The translations under genes and the position numbers were made by a program. The notes under the pieces are model-generated. The model saw only the letters and a program-made list of their open reading frames with translations. It did not search any database and had not been told where the DNA came from. From a virus: a DNA stretch of 39,091 nt. Positions within the stretch are counted from its first letter, which is position 1. Each line of letters opens with the position of its first letter. Below, one piece after another: positions 7,005 to 13,999 of the stretch. The stretch lies in the IMG/VR virus record IMGVR_UViG_3300042867_000366, positions 1-39,091 of that record. One strand, given 5' to 3'.

Positions 7005-7024
7005 TGTGTTAGTTTTATTTGTTA

Positions 7025-7171
7025 TTAATTATTTTTTGTGCAAATTGTTACAAGAAAGAAAGCGAAAGATACTACCAATAAAGAAGGATTGATGCTAACC
7101 GCTGCACCCATTGTAAATACTGTCATAACTGATGATGAAAGGAAGATAATTTTGTTTAATTTGTTTGTCAT
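7025..7171 (-). CDS. Small membrane protein (48 aa), first gene of the operon
   Basis: 48 aa, start MTNKLNKIIFLSSSVMTVFT, then a second hydrophobic stretch SLLVVSFAFFLVTIC ending TKNN. Two membrane segments are predicted, so it is probably an inner-membrane protein. Its start codon context is the same as that of its neighbours (ATGACAAACAA). Function unknown. Confidence 0.55.
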   Translation of the reverse strand: MTNKLNKIIFLSSSVMTVFTMGAAVSINPSLLVVSFAFFLVTICTKNN

Positions 7172-7340
7172 TGTGTTTTAGTTTTTTTTCTTAGCGGAAT
7201 TGCTTTGATAGTGCAATACTACTATGCTAAGTAATACAATGTACACTATTCGTATCTCATTAACATCACAATAACAAATGCATATATTTAAGCTATTGTA
7301 AAACAGATACTATATACATACTTACTACTATCTACTAAAG
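7172..7340. promoter_or_regulatory. Divergent promoter region
   Basis: This gap separates the minus-strand accessory operon from the only plus-strand gene, so it must contain promoters facing both ways. For the minus strand only near-matches to TAnnTTTG are visible (for example TAGTATTG around 7223..7230). Short repeated ACTACTAT-like words occur on both sides. I cannot place the minus promoter firmly. Confidence 0.35.
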
Positions 7341-7348
7341 TACATTTG
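7341..7348 (+). promoter_or_regulatory. -7 promoter element for the plus-strand gene
   Basis: TACATTTG matches TAnnTTTG and lies 9 nt upstream of the ATG at 7358. No TTTG or TTG sits at -33, so an activator may be needed. If this promoter is used, the earlier ATG at 7346 is not transcribed, which decides the start at 7358. Confidence 0.45.
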
Positions 7349-7357
7349 TATTCAAGT

Positions 7358-7570
7358 ATGGCGAAATATAAAACAGAGAGCAAACGAATGAATATCGAAA
7401 TTCCGATTTCACACATTGACCAGGTGAAAAAATTAGTACACGATTATTTAAGTATGGAGGGATTGGCTGTTAAGCCATCAAGACATAAAGATATAAAGCC
7501 TGTTAACTGTTACCTGAGTAATGGATCTAGCTTACTTTGCCCTCACTGTGAAAATGAGATTGAATTGTAG
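7358..7570 (+). CDS. Only plus-strand gene: small RHH-like protein with C-terminal zinc-type motif
   Basis: 70 aa from the ATG at 7358. The N-terminal part (KRMNIEIPISHIDQVKKLVHDYLSMEG) has the strand-helix layout of ribbon-helix-helix DNA-binding proteins. The C terminus holds a CPHC pair that may be half of a metal site. It is divergent from the accessory operon and convergent with the replication operon, a typical position for a regulator, so a transcriptional repressor or switch is a fair guess but unproven. A short repeat array follows its stop. Confidence 0.6.
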   Translation: MAKYKTESKRMNIEIPISHIDQVKKLVHDYLSMEGLAVKPSRHKDIKPVNCYLSNGSSLLCPHCENEIEL

Positions 7571-7583
7571 TTACCTACACACA

Positions 7584-7739
7584 TTGCTCTTTGTATTGCT
7601 CTTTCTGAAATATTGCTCTTTGTGAAATTGCTCTTTTAAGGCTCTAAATATCTTTCTAAGGTTATCTATTGCTCTTTGGTAGAAGTTGTCTTAAATCGCC
7701 TTTAAATGCTCTTTACGATGCTCTTTAGAGTTGCTCTCT
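7584..7739. repeat. Array of TTGCTCTTT repeats
   Basis: Five exact TTGCTCTTT copies (7584, 7596, 7613, 7628, 7669), two with A for the first T (about 7706 and 7718) and one TTGCTCTCT (7731), plus a partial GCTCT near 7642. Spacings of 12-17 bp are common. It lies just 3' of the plus-strand gene in a gap without ORFs. It may be a protein binding array, or in RNA form (AAAGAGCAA on the minus transcript) a sponge or processing element. Confidence 0.75.
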
Positions 7740-7794
7740 GATATTACATCTCAAGTCTTTCGTTTTTAGTGGTTAGTTAGTGTTTAGAATGAGA

Positions 7795-7820
7795 AATGCC
7801 CCAACTATTATTGGGGCATT
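7795..7820. terminator. Bidirectional hairpin between convergent transcription units
   Basis: Perfect 10-bp stem AATGCCCCAA / TTGGGGCATT with 6-nt loop. It lies between the plus-strand gene and the end of the minus-strand replication operon, so it can stop transcripts from both sides. Downstream T content is modest on either strand, so termination efficiency is uncertain. Confidence 0.65.
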
Positions 7821-7853
7821 CTTGTATAGATCATCGAACTGCTTATTTGACTA

Positions 7854-7979
7854 TTTTCACTTTGTGTAGAACTGGAGATTATAGATTTTGAGAATTTTCA
7901 CTTTTTTCACTTTTTGTGTATAGAATATTATTCCTGCCGATTTTCACTTTTTTCACTTTTTTCACTTTTTTCACTTTTT
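7854..7979. repeat. Array of 9-bp TTTTTTCAC repeats
   Basis: Four TTTCAC units in exact 9-nt register at 7943..7979, two more at 7895..7910 and one at 7854..7860. Two of the runs end in CACTTT(TT)GTGTA. The minus strand reads GTGAAAAAA repeatedly. Together with the TTGCTCTTT array it fills the 446-nt gap 7571..8016, which otherwise contains no gene. Confidence 0.75.
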
Positions 7980-8016
7980 CTACTATTTCTACTTTCAGAT
8001 ATAGGATTCACTATTT

Positions 8017-8208
8017 CTACTTAACTCGCATTATTGACTTTAACTGTTCCATAATCTCATCAGCGACATCACCCCAAAACATCTCACATTTACCATCCTT
8101 AATTGGCGATTCCGTGAAGTACCATTGGTTTGTTGCATCCGCAGGTGATGTATACCGCTTACATTGTTCTTTCATTGGGCAGTTGTTGCCCTTGCAGAGT
8201 GTGTCCAT
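8017..8208 (-). CDS. Small cysteine-containing protein (63 aa)
   Basis: Begins MDTLCKGNNCPMKEQCKRY, with three cysteines in the first 16 residues and a fourth near residue 41 (GKCEMFWGD), a pattern that could bind a metal. Similar short C...C...C proteins recur in Bacteroidota phages and prophages; the function is unknown. It is the last gene of the replication-side operon, sharing one base (TAATG) with the upstream stop. Confidence 0.6.
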   Translation of the reverse strand: MDTLCKGNNCPMKEQCKRYTSPADATNQWYFTESPIKDGKCEMFWGDVADEIMEQLKSIMRVK

Positions 8209-8435
8209 TATTTGTATGTTTTGTCGAAGTAATATTGTTCGGCTCTTGTTTCATCATTCATAGCTTTAAAAACTTGTGCATCTTTAAAGGTATTAATTAT
8301 TTGATTTTTCTCCATTTCTTTGGCTTGTTCAATTACTTTTTTTACATTGTTACTTTGCCCATAATTTTTAGAATGTAAATAACCTAATTTAATTAAATTT
8401 TCTACTAAATATTCTACTGCTGTTTTCTTACTCAT
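8208..8435 (-). CDS. Hypothetical protein of the SKKTAV...AEQYY family, short paralogue
   Basis: 75 aa. The start MSKKTAVEYLVENLIKLG, the middle AKEMEKNQI and the end RAEQYYFDKTYK match the layout of the gene at 8624..8974 (SKKTAVNWLIETLE, ALEMEKKQI, NAEQYYNETYKKD). They are paralogues; this one lacks the N-terminal Cys-rich part. The family is widespread in Bacteroidota phages without known function. Mostly helical, probably cytosolic. Confidence 0.65.
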   Translation of the reverse strand: MSKKTAVEYLVENLIKLGYLHSKNYGQSNNVKKVIEQAKEMEKNQIINTFKDAQVFKAMNDETRAEQYYFDKTYK

Positions 8436-8623
8436 CTTATTTCTATTTTTATTTTTTTATTGTCTTTAATAATTTTATAACCTAAATTTTCGTAAAGTAA
8501 CAAGTATCTATATACTGTCCTATTACTTACTTGGAGGTATTTTTCAATAGTGTGAATGTGCCTTGCTTTCTCTTGTAGTAATTGCATTAATTTAATGCAC
8601 ATATACATTTTATGTTGATTCAT
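8432..8623 (-). CDS. Small helix-turn-helix protein
   Basis: 63 aa. Residues about 15-52 (LQEKARHIHTIEKYLQVSNRTVYRYLLLYENLGYKI) match a winged or HTH_11-type DNA-binding domain: a helix, a turn at VSN, then the recognition helix RTVYRYL. The C terminus is Lys/Ile rich (wing-like strand). It overlaps the next gene by 4 nt (ATGA). Likely a phage transcription regulator; target unknown. Confidence 0.65.
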   Translation of the reverse strand: MNQHKMYMCIKLMQLLQEKARHIHTIEKYLQVSNRTVYRYLLLYENLGYKIIKDNKKIKIEIR

Positions 8624-8974
8624 TTAATCTTTTTTATATGTTTCATTGTAGTATTGTTCTGCGTTCACTAATTGAATATCTCCTTGGTCATAACTTTCAA
8701 TTATCTGCTTTTTCTCCATCTCTAACGCTACTTGCTTAGATTTCACATAATCGTGTTCGTGTATTCTGATGGTAACTATATTTGATTCATCAACCTTAAT
8801 ATCGGATTCCAATGTTTCAATTAACCAGTTAACTGCTGTTTTCTTGGATTCATCTAATGGACTACAATCACAATAGCTTGTATGACCACAATAACACTTA
8901 ATCTGATTAGGTTCTAATGCACCTTTCAATGACATATAGTTTTTGGCTCTTTGTTTAGCTTCTTCGTTACTCAT
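8624..8974 (-). CDS. Hypothetical protein of the SKKTAV...AEQYY family, long paralogue
   Basis: 116 aa. An N-terminal helix is followed by a Cys cluster (CYCGHTSYCDC, residues about 27-37) that may bind metal. The conserved unit also found at 8208..8435 comes next: SKKTAVNWLIETLE, ALEMEKKQI and a C-terminal AEQYYNETYK. The spacer between these blocks contains RIHEHDYVKSKQ. Paralogy with its neighbour-but-one suggests a local duplication with a HTH gene between. Function unknown. Confidence 0.65.
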   Translation of the reverse strand: MSNEEAKQRAKNYMSLKGALEPNQIKCYCGHTSYCDCSPLDESKKTAVNWLIETLESDIKVDESNIVTIRIHEHDYVKSKQVALEMEKKQIIESYDQGDIQLVNAEQYYNETYKKD

Positions 8975-8975
8975 C

Positions 8976-9149
8976 TTATTTATAATTTAAAGCAGTTATC
9001 ATTCCACTAACCCAAATTGATGTACAAGCATAAATAAATCTTAATCCAATATTCCAATGATATGGGTTAAAATCCCACATACAAAATGACCATACTATGT
9101 AGAAAAATATCATTAATAAAATAAATGTTATAGCTGTTTTCTTACTCAT
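8976..9149 (-). CDS. Small membrane protein (57 aa)
   Basis: Starts MSKKTAITFILLMIFFYIVW and has a second hydrophobic stretch (IYACTSIWVSGMITAL). Two membrane helices with a short WDFNPYHWN loop between. Its first codons (ATGAGTAAGAAAACAGC) closely match those of the 75-aa family member at 8435, suggesting a shared upstream segment. It lies in the replication-side operon; function unknown. Confidence 0.6.
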   Translation of the reverse strand: MSKKTAITFILLMIFFYIVWSFCMWDFNPYHWNIGLRFIYACTSIWVSGMITALNYK

Positions 9150-9164
9150 AATGTGTTATATATT

Positions 9165-9347
9165 TTACTCGTTTACGTTTACGTTGTGTCCTTTATTACT
9201 CATATACTCCTTAATCTTACGCTTGGCATATTCATCAAAGTCTTGCATCTTACTTGCTGGTATTGTATAACTCTTGCTCTTAGTTGATGGCTCGTTATAC
9301 ATTGGCTTTCGACCTGCGTTACGTTCGTTGTGTATTGGTTTACTCAT
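9165..9347 (-). CDS. Small basic protein (60 aa), possible DNA binding
   Basis: An N-terminal NERNAGRKPMYNEP segment resembles an AT-hook-like GRKP motif. It is followed by KSKSYTIPASKMQDFDEYAKRKIKEYM, a strand-helix layout similar to the plus-strand regulator. It could bind DNA, but no family is certain. A TATATTTGC promoter element lies about 20 nt upstream of its start. Confidence 0.55.
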   Translation of the reverse strand: MSKPIHNERNAGRKPMYNEPSTKSKSYTIPASKMQDFDEYAKRKIKEYMSNKGHNVNVNE

Positions 9348-9367
9348 AGTATGTATGTTCTATTGTG

Positions 9368-9375
9368 CAAATATA
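9368..9375 (-). promoter_or_regulatory. -7 promoter element upstream of the 60-aa gene
   Basis: The minus strand reads TATATTTGC, a full match to TAnnTTTG plus C, 20 nt before the start at 9347. There is no matching -33 TTTG at 19-22 nt. Confidence 0.45.
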
Positions 9376-9389
9376 TGCAACTTAATTAA

Positions 9390-9899
9390 TTATTTATACT
9401 TATTTAATAGGTTATCATAGAACTTAAAGAACTCTTCCATCGAATGAACAATTACATACACACCCTTTGATGTTATAATGCTTTCTTGATACTTCTTCTG
9501 TGCTTTCGATTGTTTGTCCTTCATCTTGATTTCAATCTTAACCGAAAGACCAACCTCGTGTTCACCTATCATAACTGCGATAGTTGAATGGATATCAGCC
9601 GTTCCTTTTGTTCCTTGACCAGGAGTAAAGGTAACACCTTGTGTACGATTGCCTATCTGTTCACCTGTTAAGCCATCTATAACCTTGTTAACTCTTGCCT
9701 GACCTTGATTACTTACCCTTTCTACTTGATGTCCTTCGTACTTTAGGTAATCTCGTACACAAGCCGTTAGTCCATTAGCCGTAGTATCGGTTCTGTCGTA
9801 ATGGTCAAAGCTATCTTGTTGAGGTGTGATGCTTGGATACTTGGCTCTTGAGTATCGTTGCTTGGCTTGGATGATTCGTTGTTTTTCTGCTCGTGTCAT
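9390..9899 (-). CDS. VRR-NUC-like PDDEXK nuclease
   Basis: 169 aa. The C-terminal half has the VRR-NUC pattern: GTADIHSTI (Asp), then VGLSVKIEIKMK giving the ExK pair, a conserved Gln helix (AQKKYQESIITS) and GVYVIVHSMEEFFKFY. The N-terminal 50 residues are basic and helical. VRR-NUC enzymes act on branched or flapped DNA, and phage versions may resolve replication intermediates. It lies directly past the origin and primase. The annotation follows the pattern match; substrate unknown. Confidence 0.75.
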   Translation of the reverse strand: MTRAEKQRIIQAKQRYSRAKYPSITPQQDSFDHYDRTDTTANGLTACVRDYLKYEGHQVERVSNQGQARVNKVIDGLTGEQIGNRTQGVTFTPGQGTKGTADIHSTIAVMIGEHEVGLSVKIEIKMKDKQSKAQKKYQESIITSKGVYVIVHSMEEFFKFYDNLLNKYK

Positions 9900-9936
9900 T
9901 GGTGTTCAAGTGTTAGTCCAAGTATGGATATGAGTT

Positions 9937-10134
9937 TTATAAGGTTTTCGTTTCGTTGAGACATTGCGTTAAGTGTTGTTGGTATCGTGTATTCACCATT
10001 TCCGCTTCTAGGCGGTTCATCTTGTCGGTCTTGAGTGAGATTAAATCCTTCCGTTGTGACGAGGTCAAATGTTCTCGTGTGACGCAAGATAATCGGTTTG
10101 CTTGTTGGCATAGTTTGAGGATGTTTGAATTCAT
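9937..10134 (-). CDS. Small helical protein next to the origin
   Basis: 65 aa (MNSNILKLCQQANRL...), helical and charged, with an ATG two bases after a perfect DnaA box. A second frame (9896..10111, 71 aa) overlaps it and would end in ATGA coupling to the nuclease start. I prefer this frame because its composition is that of a normal helical protein and the other is Pro/Thr/Arg rich. The two cannot be separated with certainty. Function unknown. Confidence 0.45.
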   Translation of the reverse strand: MNSNILKLCQQANRLSCVTREHLTSSQRKDLISLKTDKMNRLEAEMVNTRYQQHLTQCLNETKTL

Positions 10135-10135
10135 T

Positions 10136-10144
10136 TGTGGATAA
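10136..10144 (-). promoter_or_regulatory. Perfect DnaA box
   Basis: TGTGGATAA on the plus strand, that is TTATCCACA on the minus strand, the exact bacterial DnaA consensus. It is 19 bp from the first TGCGACAT iteron. The phage also encodes a DnaA domain IV-like protein (14643..15008). Confidence 0.75.
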
Positions 10145-10162
10145 GTTTATAAAGTTATCAAC

Positions 10163-10421
10163 TGCGACATAGGTGCGACATTTTTAAGACCAATGTCGCA
10201 GTAAATGTCGCAGTAGTTTTTCAATGATACCAATGGTTTCAGAGCCTTACTGCGACATTTGTCGCACTTTGCGTTTTCAAAATATTTTTTTACAAATTTC
10301 ATTTTTGTAATCCTTTTTAGTAGGTGCGACATTCAAAATGTCGCAGTTGGTGTTAAATCGTTGATAGCATTGAGTTTGCAAGGAATATGAGGTGCGACAT
10401 AGTGCGACATAACTGCGACAT
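10163..10421. other. Probable replication origin: TGCGACAT iteron array
   Basis: Eleven copies of TGCGACAT or its complement (one shortened to TGTCGCA) at 10163, 10174, 10193(c), 10205(c), 10251, 10260(c), 10325, 10338(c), 10393, 10403 and 10414. Neighbouring tandem copies are 10-12 bp apart, one helical turn, and three pairs are inverted. An AT-rich tract (10279..10320) lies in the middle, as in a DNA unwinding element. The array fills the gap downstream of the primase gene, whose stop overlaps the last copy. A 61-aa ORF across it is made of repeat-encoded residues and is not called. It could instead be an operator array. Confidence 0.75.
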
Positions 10422-12685
10422 TATTTGCTCAATTCAGCAATATATCTCTGAATTTGCTTCCTTGATACATTCAACAACTCGGCAACTTCACTTCTATTCA
10501 ACTCAGGGTTAAGTGTGTATAACTCTTTGAATTTATCCTTTGTATTCATACTTTTATTAGCTATCATAGCCGTCTTCATTTCCTTCACTTCCATCGTGTT
10601 TACCTTAATCTTTTTAGCCATTGCCACAAAGTATTTAGATAACCGTTCAGCCTTTAGCATAGATTCCTTAGATATAAGCAAGGATGCCTCAGTTGGCTTC
10701 TCGGTCATATAGCAATCAAGACAATGGATCAACAATGCGAAACGTGGGATATAAGACTTCTGCTTAGGCAACATTGACTTCATATATTCGTTCTCCTCAT
10801 CAGAGTTTTGAACCGATGTTATCTCATTAAAGATACGCTTCCATTCAATACGAGCATCATCCGATAAACGTGCGATATAAGGGTCTATTTCCATATCAAG
10901 GTTATAGTTTACCACCCTACGCTTATAATGGTCATAAAACGCTTGTATTGCATTCGTATACCACTCCACCGCATCATACGGCATCTCGTTATCGTTATAG
11001 TGTTCTACTTCCAACTCAGGGAATGTAAGTAGCATCCTATCAACGAATCCATTATCCTTGTTCTCATCGGTATAGAACGTATTAAGAATCGAAGGTTGTA
11101 TACCACCAAGTACAGGAATCAATGGACGTTCAACAAATGAACCAACCCTTGACATCCGATTAAACGATACAGGCGAACCTGACCAAGTACTCAACCAAAA
11201 CTCCAAATCAGAACCCTCACGATACTTATTCATATCCTTGAACCAACCATTCAACTCATCCTTGAACACACCGACTGCGTTCTTCGATTGCTCGTGTAAG
11301 TCAACAAGAGCCTCAAGAGTGATGTCATTAGCTATGAACTGCGTCTTAACTGGCTTTGGTACATCCTCTACTTGCTTCTTCTCGGCTTCACTTGACTTGG
11401 AGTATACGGCATACTTCTCAGCGTGTTTGAGGTAAGACTTAATCTCTTTGGAGTTAATCTTCATCAATGGATGGATGATGTTCTTAATACTTGGTGTCTT
11501 ACCAAGTCCTGCCTTGCCAACAACAGCTATCCATACGTTGGCAGTCTCAACCCATCCACGTTTAACTTCGATGTGTATAGAGTTCCCAACTACAATAGAT
11601 GTCACCCATAACATAGAACAACCCATATAATCAATGCTACTATCAAGTGTGTTGTTGCACTCAATCATATAGTTCTGAATAGGTGCAGGGAAGATGTCAA
11701 TAGGAAACTTCAAGTCATCGGTATTGATACTTGTCTTGATGCGATTCTCTGGCAATGGTTTCACGATCCGTGAGCCAAATCCCTTAGAGTATAACTCCTT
11801 ACCTGCAACACTCATATTCCCATTGTGATACTTGTACGCGTATGCAATAAAAGGAGTAATTAGTTTCTCGTTCGGATAGATAGTTCCAGTTGAGAATAGA
11901 AACATACAACCACTATCCTTGTACACATATCCTGATTGTGAAGATTCTGCTCCGTGTCGAAGGATAATATCGTGCTTGGATAACTTACGAACTATCTTAA
12001 AGTCTTCACCAATGATGTCATAGATTGAAGTCTTCTCGTTATAGTCTTGCCACGGAGTAATGTTACTTGCATCGTACTCCTTAGTTATCTTCTTATCAGG
12101 TTGCAGTTGTTCGGATTGGTCAACGTAATTGTAAGTACGGCAGATTGACCACAAGATGCGTCTATCTCTCTCGCTAATCGTTTGGATAGATAGATAGTCT
12201 AACTTAGAGATTTGATTGTCATAAACAACCACATAGCCACCAATACCACGAGATTCAATGATGCACTCTTTATGTCCTTTGAGTTTGGCTATCTTAGAGT
12301 TACCTTGAATAGTATCGCACTTGTAAAGGATATGGTATCCCTGGTTCTTAGTCTTGTAGATTACGAACTTGCGATGGAAGTCATCAATGTTATCTTTAAG
12401 GTAGGAATGTAGTTCGTGCCAAAATTCTTCTTGTTCAGGAAGTGTGGGGAATACCTTTAAGTCAACATCTATAACTTCAAGGTTGTTATATCCTGTAAGG
12501 ATGCCTATTATCTCAGTCTTTGCTGATGTTGTTTCGCCATTATATGCTTTAGCCATCTCAGGCTTAGTGATAGGAGTTGTTTGATACTCCTTCCAAGTGT
12601 GCATATTAGGTTTCTTGTTCGCAGATGCAGTTATAAGACTAAACCCTGTGTCAAGTAATCGGTAACATCTATCTAATGTAATCAT
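10421..12685 (-). CDS. PrimPol - DUF3987 primase/helicase
   Basis: 754 aa. The N-terminal domain is an archaeo-eukaryotic primase fold: EVIDVDL with D73 and D75, GYHILYKC with H119, and ESRGIGGYVVVY. The middle and C-terminal part is DUF3987: a helical lead (FPAPIQNYM), then a Walker A GKAGLGKTPS near residue 391, ending with a small HTH (ELNRSEVAELLNVSRKQIQRYIAEL) that could bind the iterons. The protein should prime and unwind DNA at the origin just downstream. A promoter element and a leader of about 85 nt precede it. PrimPol-DUF3987 proteins are common replication proteins of mobile elements. Confidence 0.85.
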   Translation of the reverse strand: MITLDRCYRLLDTGFSLITASANKKPNMHTWKEYQTTPITKPEMAKAYNGETTSAKTEIIGILTGYNNLEVIDVDLKVFPTLPEQEEFWHELHSYLKDNIDDFHRKFVIYKTKNQGYHILYKCDTIQGNSKIAKLKGHKECIIESRGIGGYVVVYDNQISKLDYLSIQTISERDRRILWSICRTYNYVDQSEQLQPDKKITKEYDASNITPWQDYNEKTSIYDIIGEDFKIVRKLSKHDIILRHGAESSQSGYVYKDSGCMFLFSTGTIYPNEKLITPFIAYAYKYHNGNMSVAGKELYSKGFGSRIVKPLPENRIKTSINTDDLKFPIDIFPAPIQNYMIECNNTLDSSIDYMGCSMLWVTSIVVGNSIHIEVKRGWVETANVWIAVVGKAGLGKTPSIKNIIHPLMKINSKEIKSYLKHAEKYAVYSKSSEAEKKQVEDVPKPVKTQFIANDITLEALVDLHEQSKNAVGVFKDELNGWFKDMNKYREGSDLEFWLSTWSGSPVSFNRMSRVGSFVERPLIPVLGGIQPSILNTFYTDENKDNGFVDRMLLTFPELEVEHYNDNEMPYDAVEWYTNAIQAFYDHYKRRVVNYNLDMEIDPYIARLSDDARIEWKRIFNEITSVQNSDEENEYMKSMLPKQKSYIPRFALLIHCLDCYMTEKPTEASLLISKESMLKAERLSKYFVAMAKKIKVNTMEVKEMKTAMIANKSMNTKDKFKELYTLNPELNRSEVAELLNVSRKQIQRYIAELSK

Positions 12686-12772
12686 ATTGTGTACGTTTTT
12701 TATATACGTTAGTAAAGAAAATCAGGGAAGTAACGTATAACTTTTACGGATTTGCCGTCCAACCCGATTGTG

Positions 12773-12780
12773 CAAATGTA
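12773..12780 (-). promoter_or_regulatory. -7 promoter element for the primase
   Basis: The minus strand reads TACATTTGC, matching TAnnTTTG plus C, 87 nt upstream of the primase start and just after the end of the upstream OB-fold gene. A TTTG is present only 14 nt upstream, too near. The 87-nt leader holds no ORF. Confidence 0.45.
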
Positions 12781-12785
12781 AGAGA

Positions 12786-13157
12786 TTAGAATGGCAAATT
12801 TGATGAATCTCCCAATGGGTCAGTCGGTTGCACCACTTCCGCTTGTACTGTCTCAATGTGTTGACCACTACCTTGTTTATCTAATTTCCAAATTTCCAAA
12901 GAATTGAAACATTTTTCAATGCCATCAGATCCTGTCCAAAGCCTTCCTTTTACATTTACGGTACAAATAACTCTATCACCACCGTGTAAACCATCTAATA
13001 AGGAAGTTTTATCATTACCTGCTTGAATTTGCAAATACTGAGGGTATTCTCCATCCGTCTTAACGATAAAGTCAATTTTTTTGAACTTTTCACTTACTAC
13101 CTGAATAGGATTTTTTTTGTATAGTGTTCCTGACACTATGTAGCTTGTTTCCGCCAT
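12786..13157 (-). CDS. DUF3127 single-strand DNA-binding-like protein
   Basis: 123 aa. Matches the layout of DUF3127, an OB-fold family of Bacteroidota: GTLYKKNPIQVV.EKFKKIDFIVKTDGEYPQYL..Q, then DKTSLLDGLHGGDRVICTVNVKGRLW, FNSLEIWKL and a flexible tail. The final NLPF resembles the acidic DDLPF tip by which SSBs recruit partners, though less acidic here. It would coat single-stranded DNA during replication and recombination. It lies directly upstream of the primase. Confidence 0.8.
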   Translation of the reverse strand: MAETSYIVSGTLYKKNPIQVVSEKFKKIDFIVKTDGEYPQYLQIQAGNDKTSLLDGLHGGDRVICTVNVKGRLWTGSDGIEKCFNSLEIWKLDKQGSGQHIETVQAEVVQPTDPLGDSSNLPF

Positions 13158-13169
13158 TTTTTTGTTGTT

Positions 13170-13712
13170 TTAAATGTTAATATAAGTCTTTCTATTTTTT
13201 ATATTTGAAATTGCAGTTATACTCATTGAATATCTTTCTGCAATGATACGCATTGGTTTCCCATTTTTCATTTCTTCTATGATTCCAGCAATATGTGAAT
13301 TTGGTATTTTTGACATATGGTGATTTTCACCATAATTAGGATGAGTTAAATTACTTTTTATTGCGTGTAATTGATTTTCTTGATTTGTACACCATTCTAA
13401 ATTTTCCAATCTATTATCATCCTTAATGCCATTAATATGATTAATTTGAGGCTTATTAAATTGATTATTTAAAAAAGCTATTGCCATAACTCTATGAACA
13501 CTAGTATTAAATTTAATACAATTTTTAGAAAGTGATACTTGAATATATCCCTTTTTACTTTTTGAATATTTTATATTACGACCTTTTTGTAATCTTTTTT
13601 TTCCATCTTTATGATAAACTATATGGTCAATACTTTTAATAACTCCATATTGATTAACCATATAAATGCCTTTATAATTAATAACGTCTTTCCATATTAT
13701 TTCTGTACTCAT
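13170..13712 (-). CDS. Free-standing HNH homing endonuclease (NUMOD4-HNH-HTH)
   Basis: 180 aa. NUMOD4-like start (IIWKDVINYKGIYMVNQYGVIKSI), then the HNH_3 core (SVHRVMAIAFL... PQINHINGIKDDNRLENLEW) with the NHINGxxxDNR residues, and a C-terminal HTH-like repeat (MRIIAERYSMSITAISNIKNRKTY) that gives sequence specificity. It sits between the DUF3127 gene (12 nt away) and the cassette-like region and is more AT rich than its neighbours, signs of an inserted selfish gene. Expected to cut related phages lacking it. Confidence 0.9.
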   Translation of the reverse strand: MSTEIIWKDVINYKGIYMVNQYGVIKSIDHIVYHKDGKKRLQKGRNIKYSKSKKGYIQVSLSKNCIKFNTSVHRVMAIAFLNNQFNKPQINHINGIKDDNRLENLEWCTNQENQLHAIKSNLTHPNYGENHHMSKIPNSHIAGIIEEMKNGKPMRIIAERYSMSITAISNIKNRKTYINI

Positions 13713-13770
13713 TGTATATGTGTTGCTGAATCACAGCTTGTTTATGTGTTATGTGTTTGTTTTGCGATAT

Positions 13771-13784
13771 GTTAGGAGAAATGC
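13771..13784. repeat. Cassette-end sequence, copy a
   Basis: GTTAGGAGAAATGC on the plus strand; the minus strand reads GCATTTCTCCTAAC. It is nearly the complement (12 of 14) of the sequence GTTAGCAGAAGTGC (minus strand, 14521 to 14508) that starts the same two-gene block. The 14 bp are followed by GCGAC, as at copy c (15501). Confidence 0.6.
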
Positions 13785-13795
13785 CAAGCGACACC

Positions 13796-13999
13796 CTAAA
13801 CCTTTGGCAACTTTTTAAGGAAATCAATTTCTTCTTTAATATCCATCATAGAATTATATTCTAATTCGACTTTTAAAGAGTTGATGATTTTCCCTGCTGT
13901 GTTGGCTAATTCCTTGCCAACATTCAAACCCATTTTACCAGCTTTCATTTTAGTGTAATTATCACTAAGGCTTGTTCTTAATTCTGTGATGTTTTGCAT
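13796..13999 (-). CDS. Hypothetical protein (67 aa)
   Basis: Helical, basic N-terminal half (TELRTSLSDNYTKMKAGKMGLNVGKELANTAGKIINSLKVELEYN) with a short acidic helix at the end. Small proteins of this appearance accompany phage recombination genes, but no function is known. It overlaps the upstream zinc-ribbon gene by 22 nt and shares its cassette-like block. The stop lies 11 nt from the CCTAAC cassette end, with a small TGCCAA/TTGGCA hairpin over the stop codon. Confidence 0.6.
   Translation of the reverse strand: MQNITELRTSLSDNYTKMKAGKMGLNVGKELANTAGKIINSLKVELEYNSMMDIKEEIDFLKKLPKV

Noticed and set aside
7571-8016. CRISPR array
   Set aside because: Repeats of 9 bp with short irregular gaps do not match CRISPR repeat/spacer sizes and no cas genes are present.
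9896-10111. 71-aa ORF overlapping 9937..10134
   Set aside because: Composition is odd (Pro/Thr/Arg rich) compared with the alternative frame, although its ATGA overlap with the nuclease start keeps it possible.
10147-10332. 61-aa ORF on the minus strand in the origin region
   Set aside because: Its Cys/Asp-rich residues come from the TGCGACAT repeats themselves; it has no independent support.
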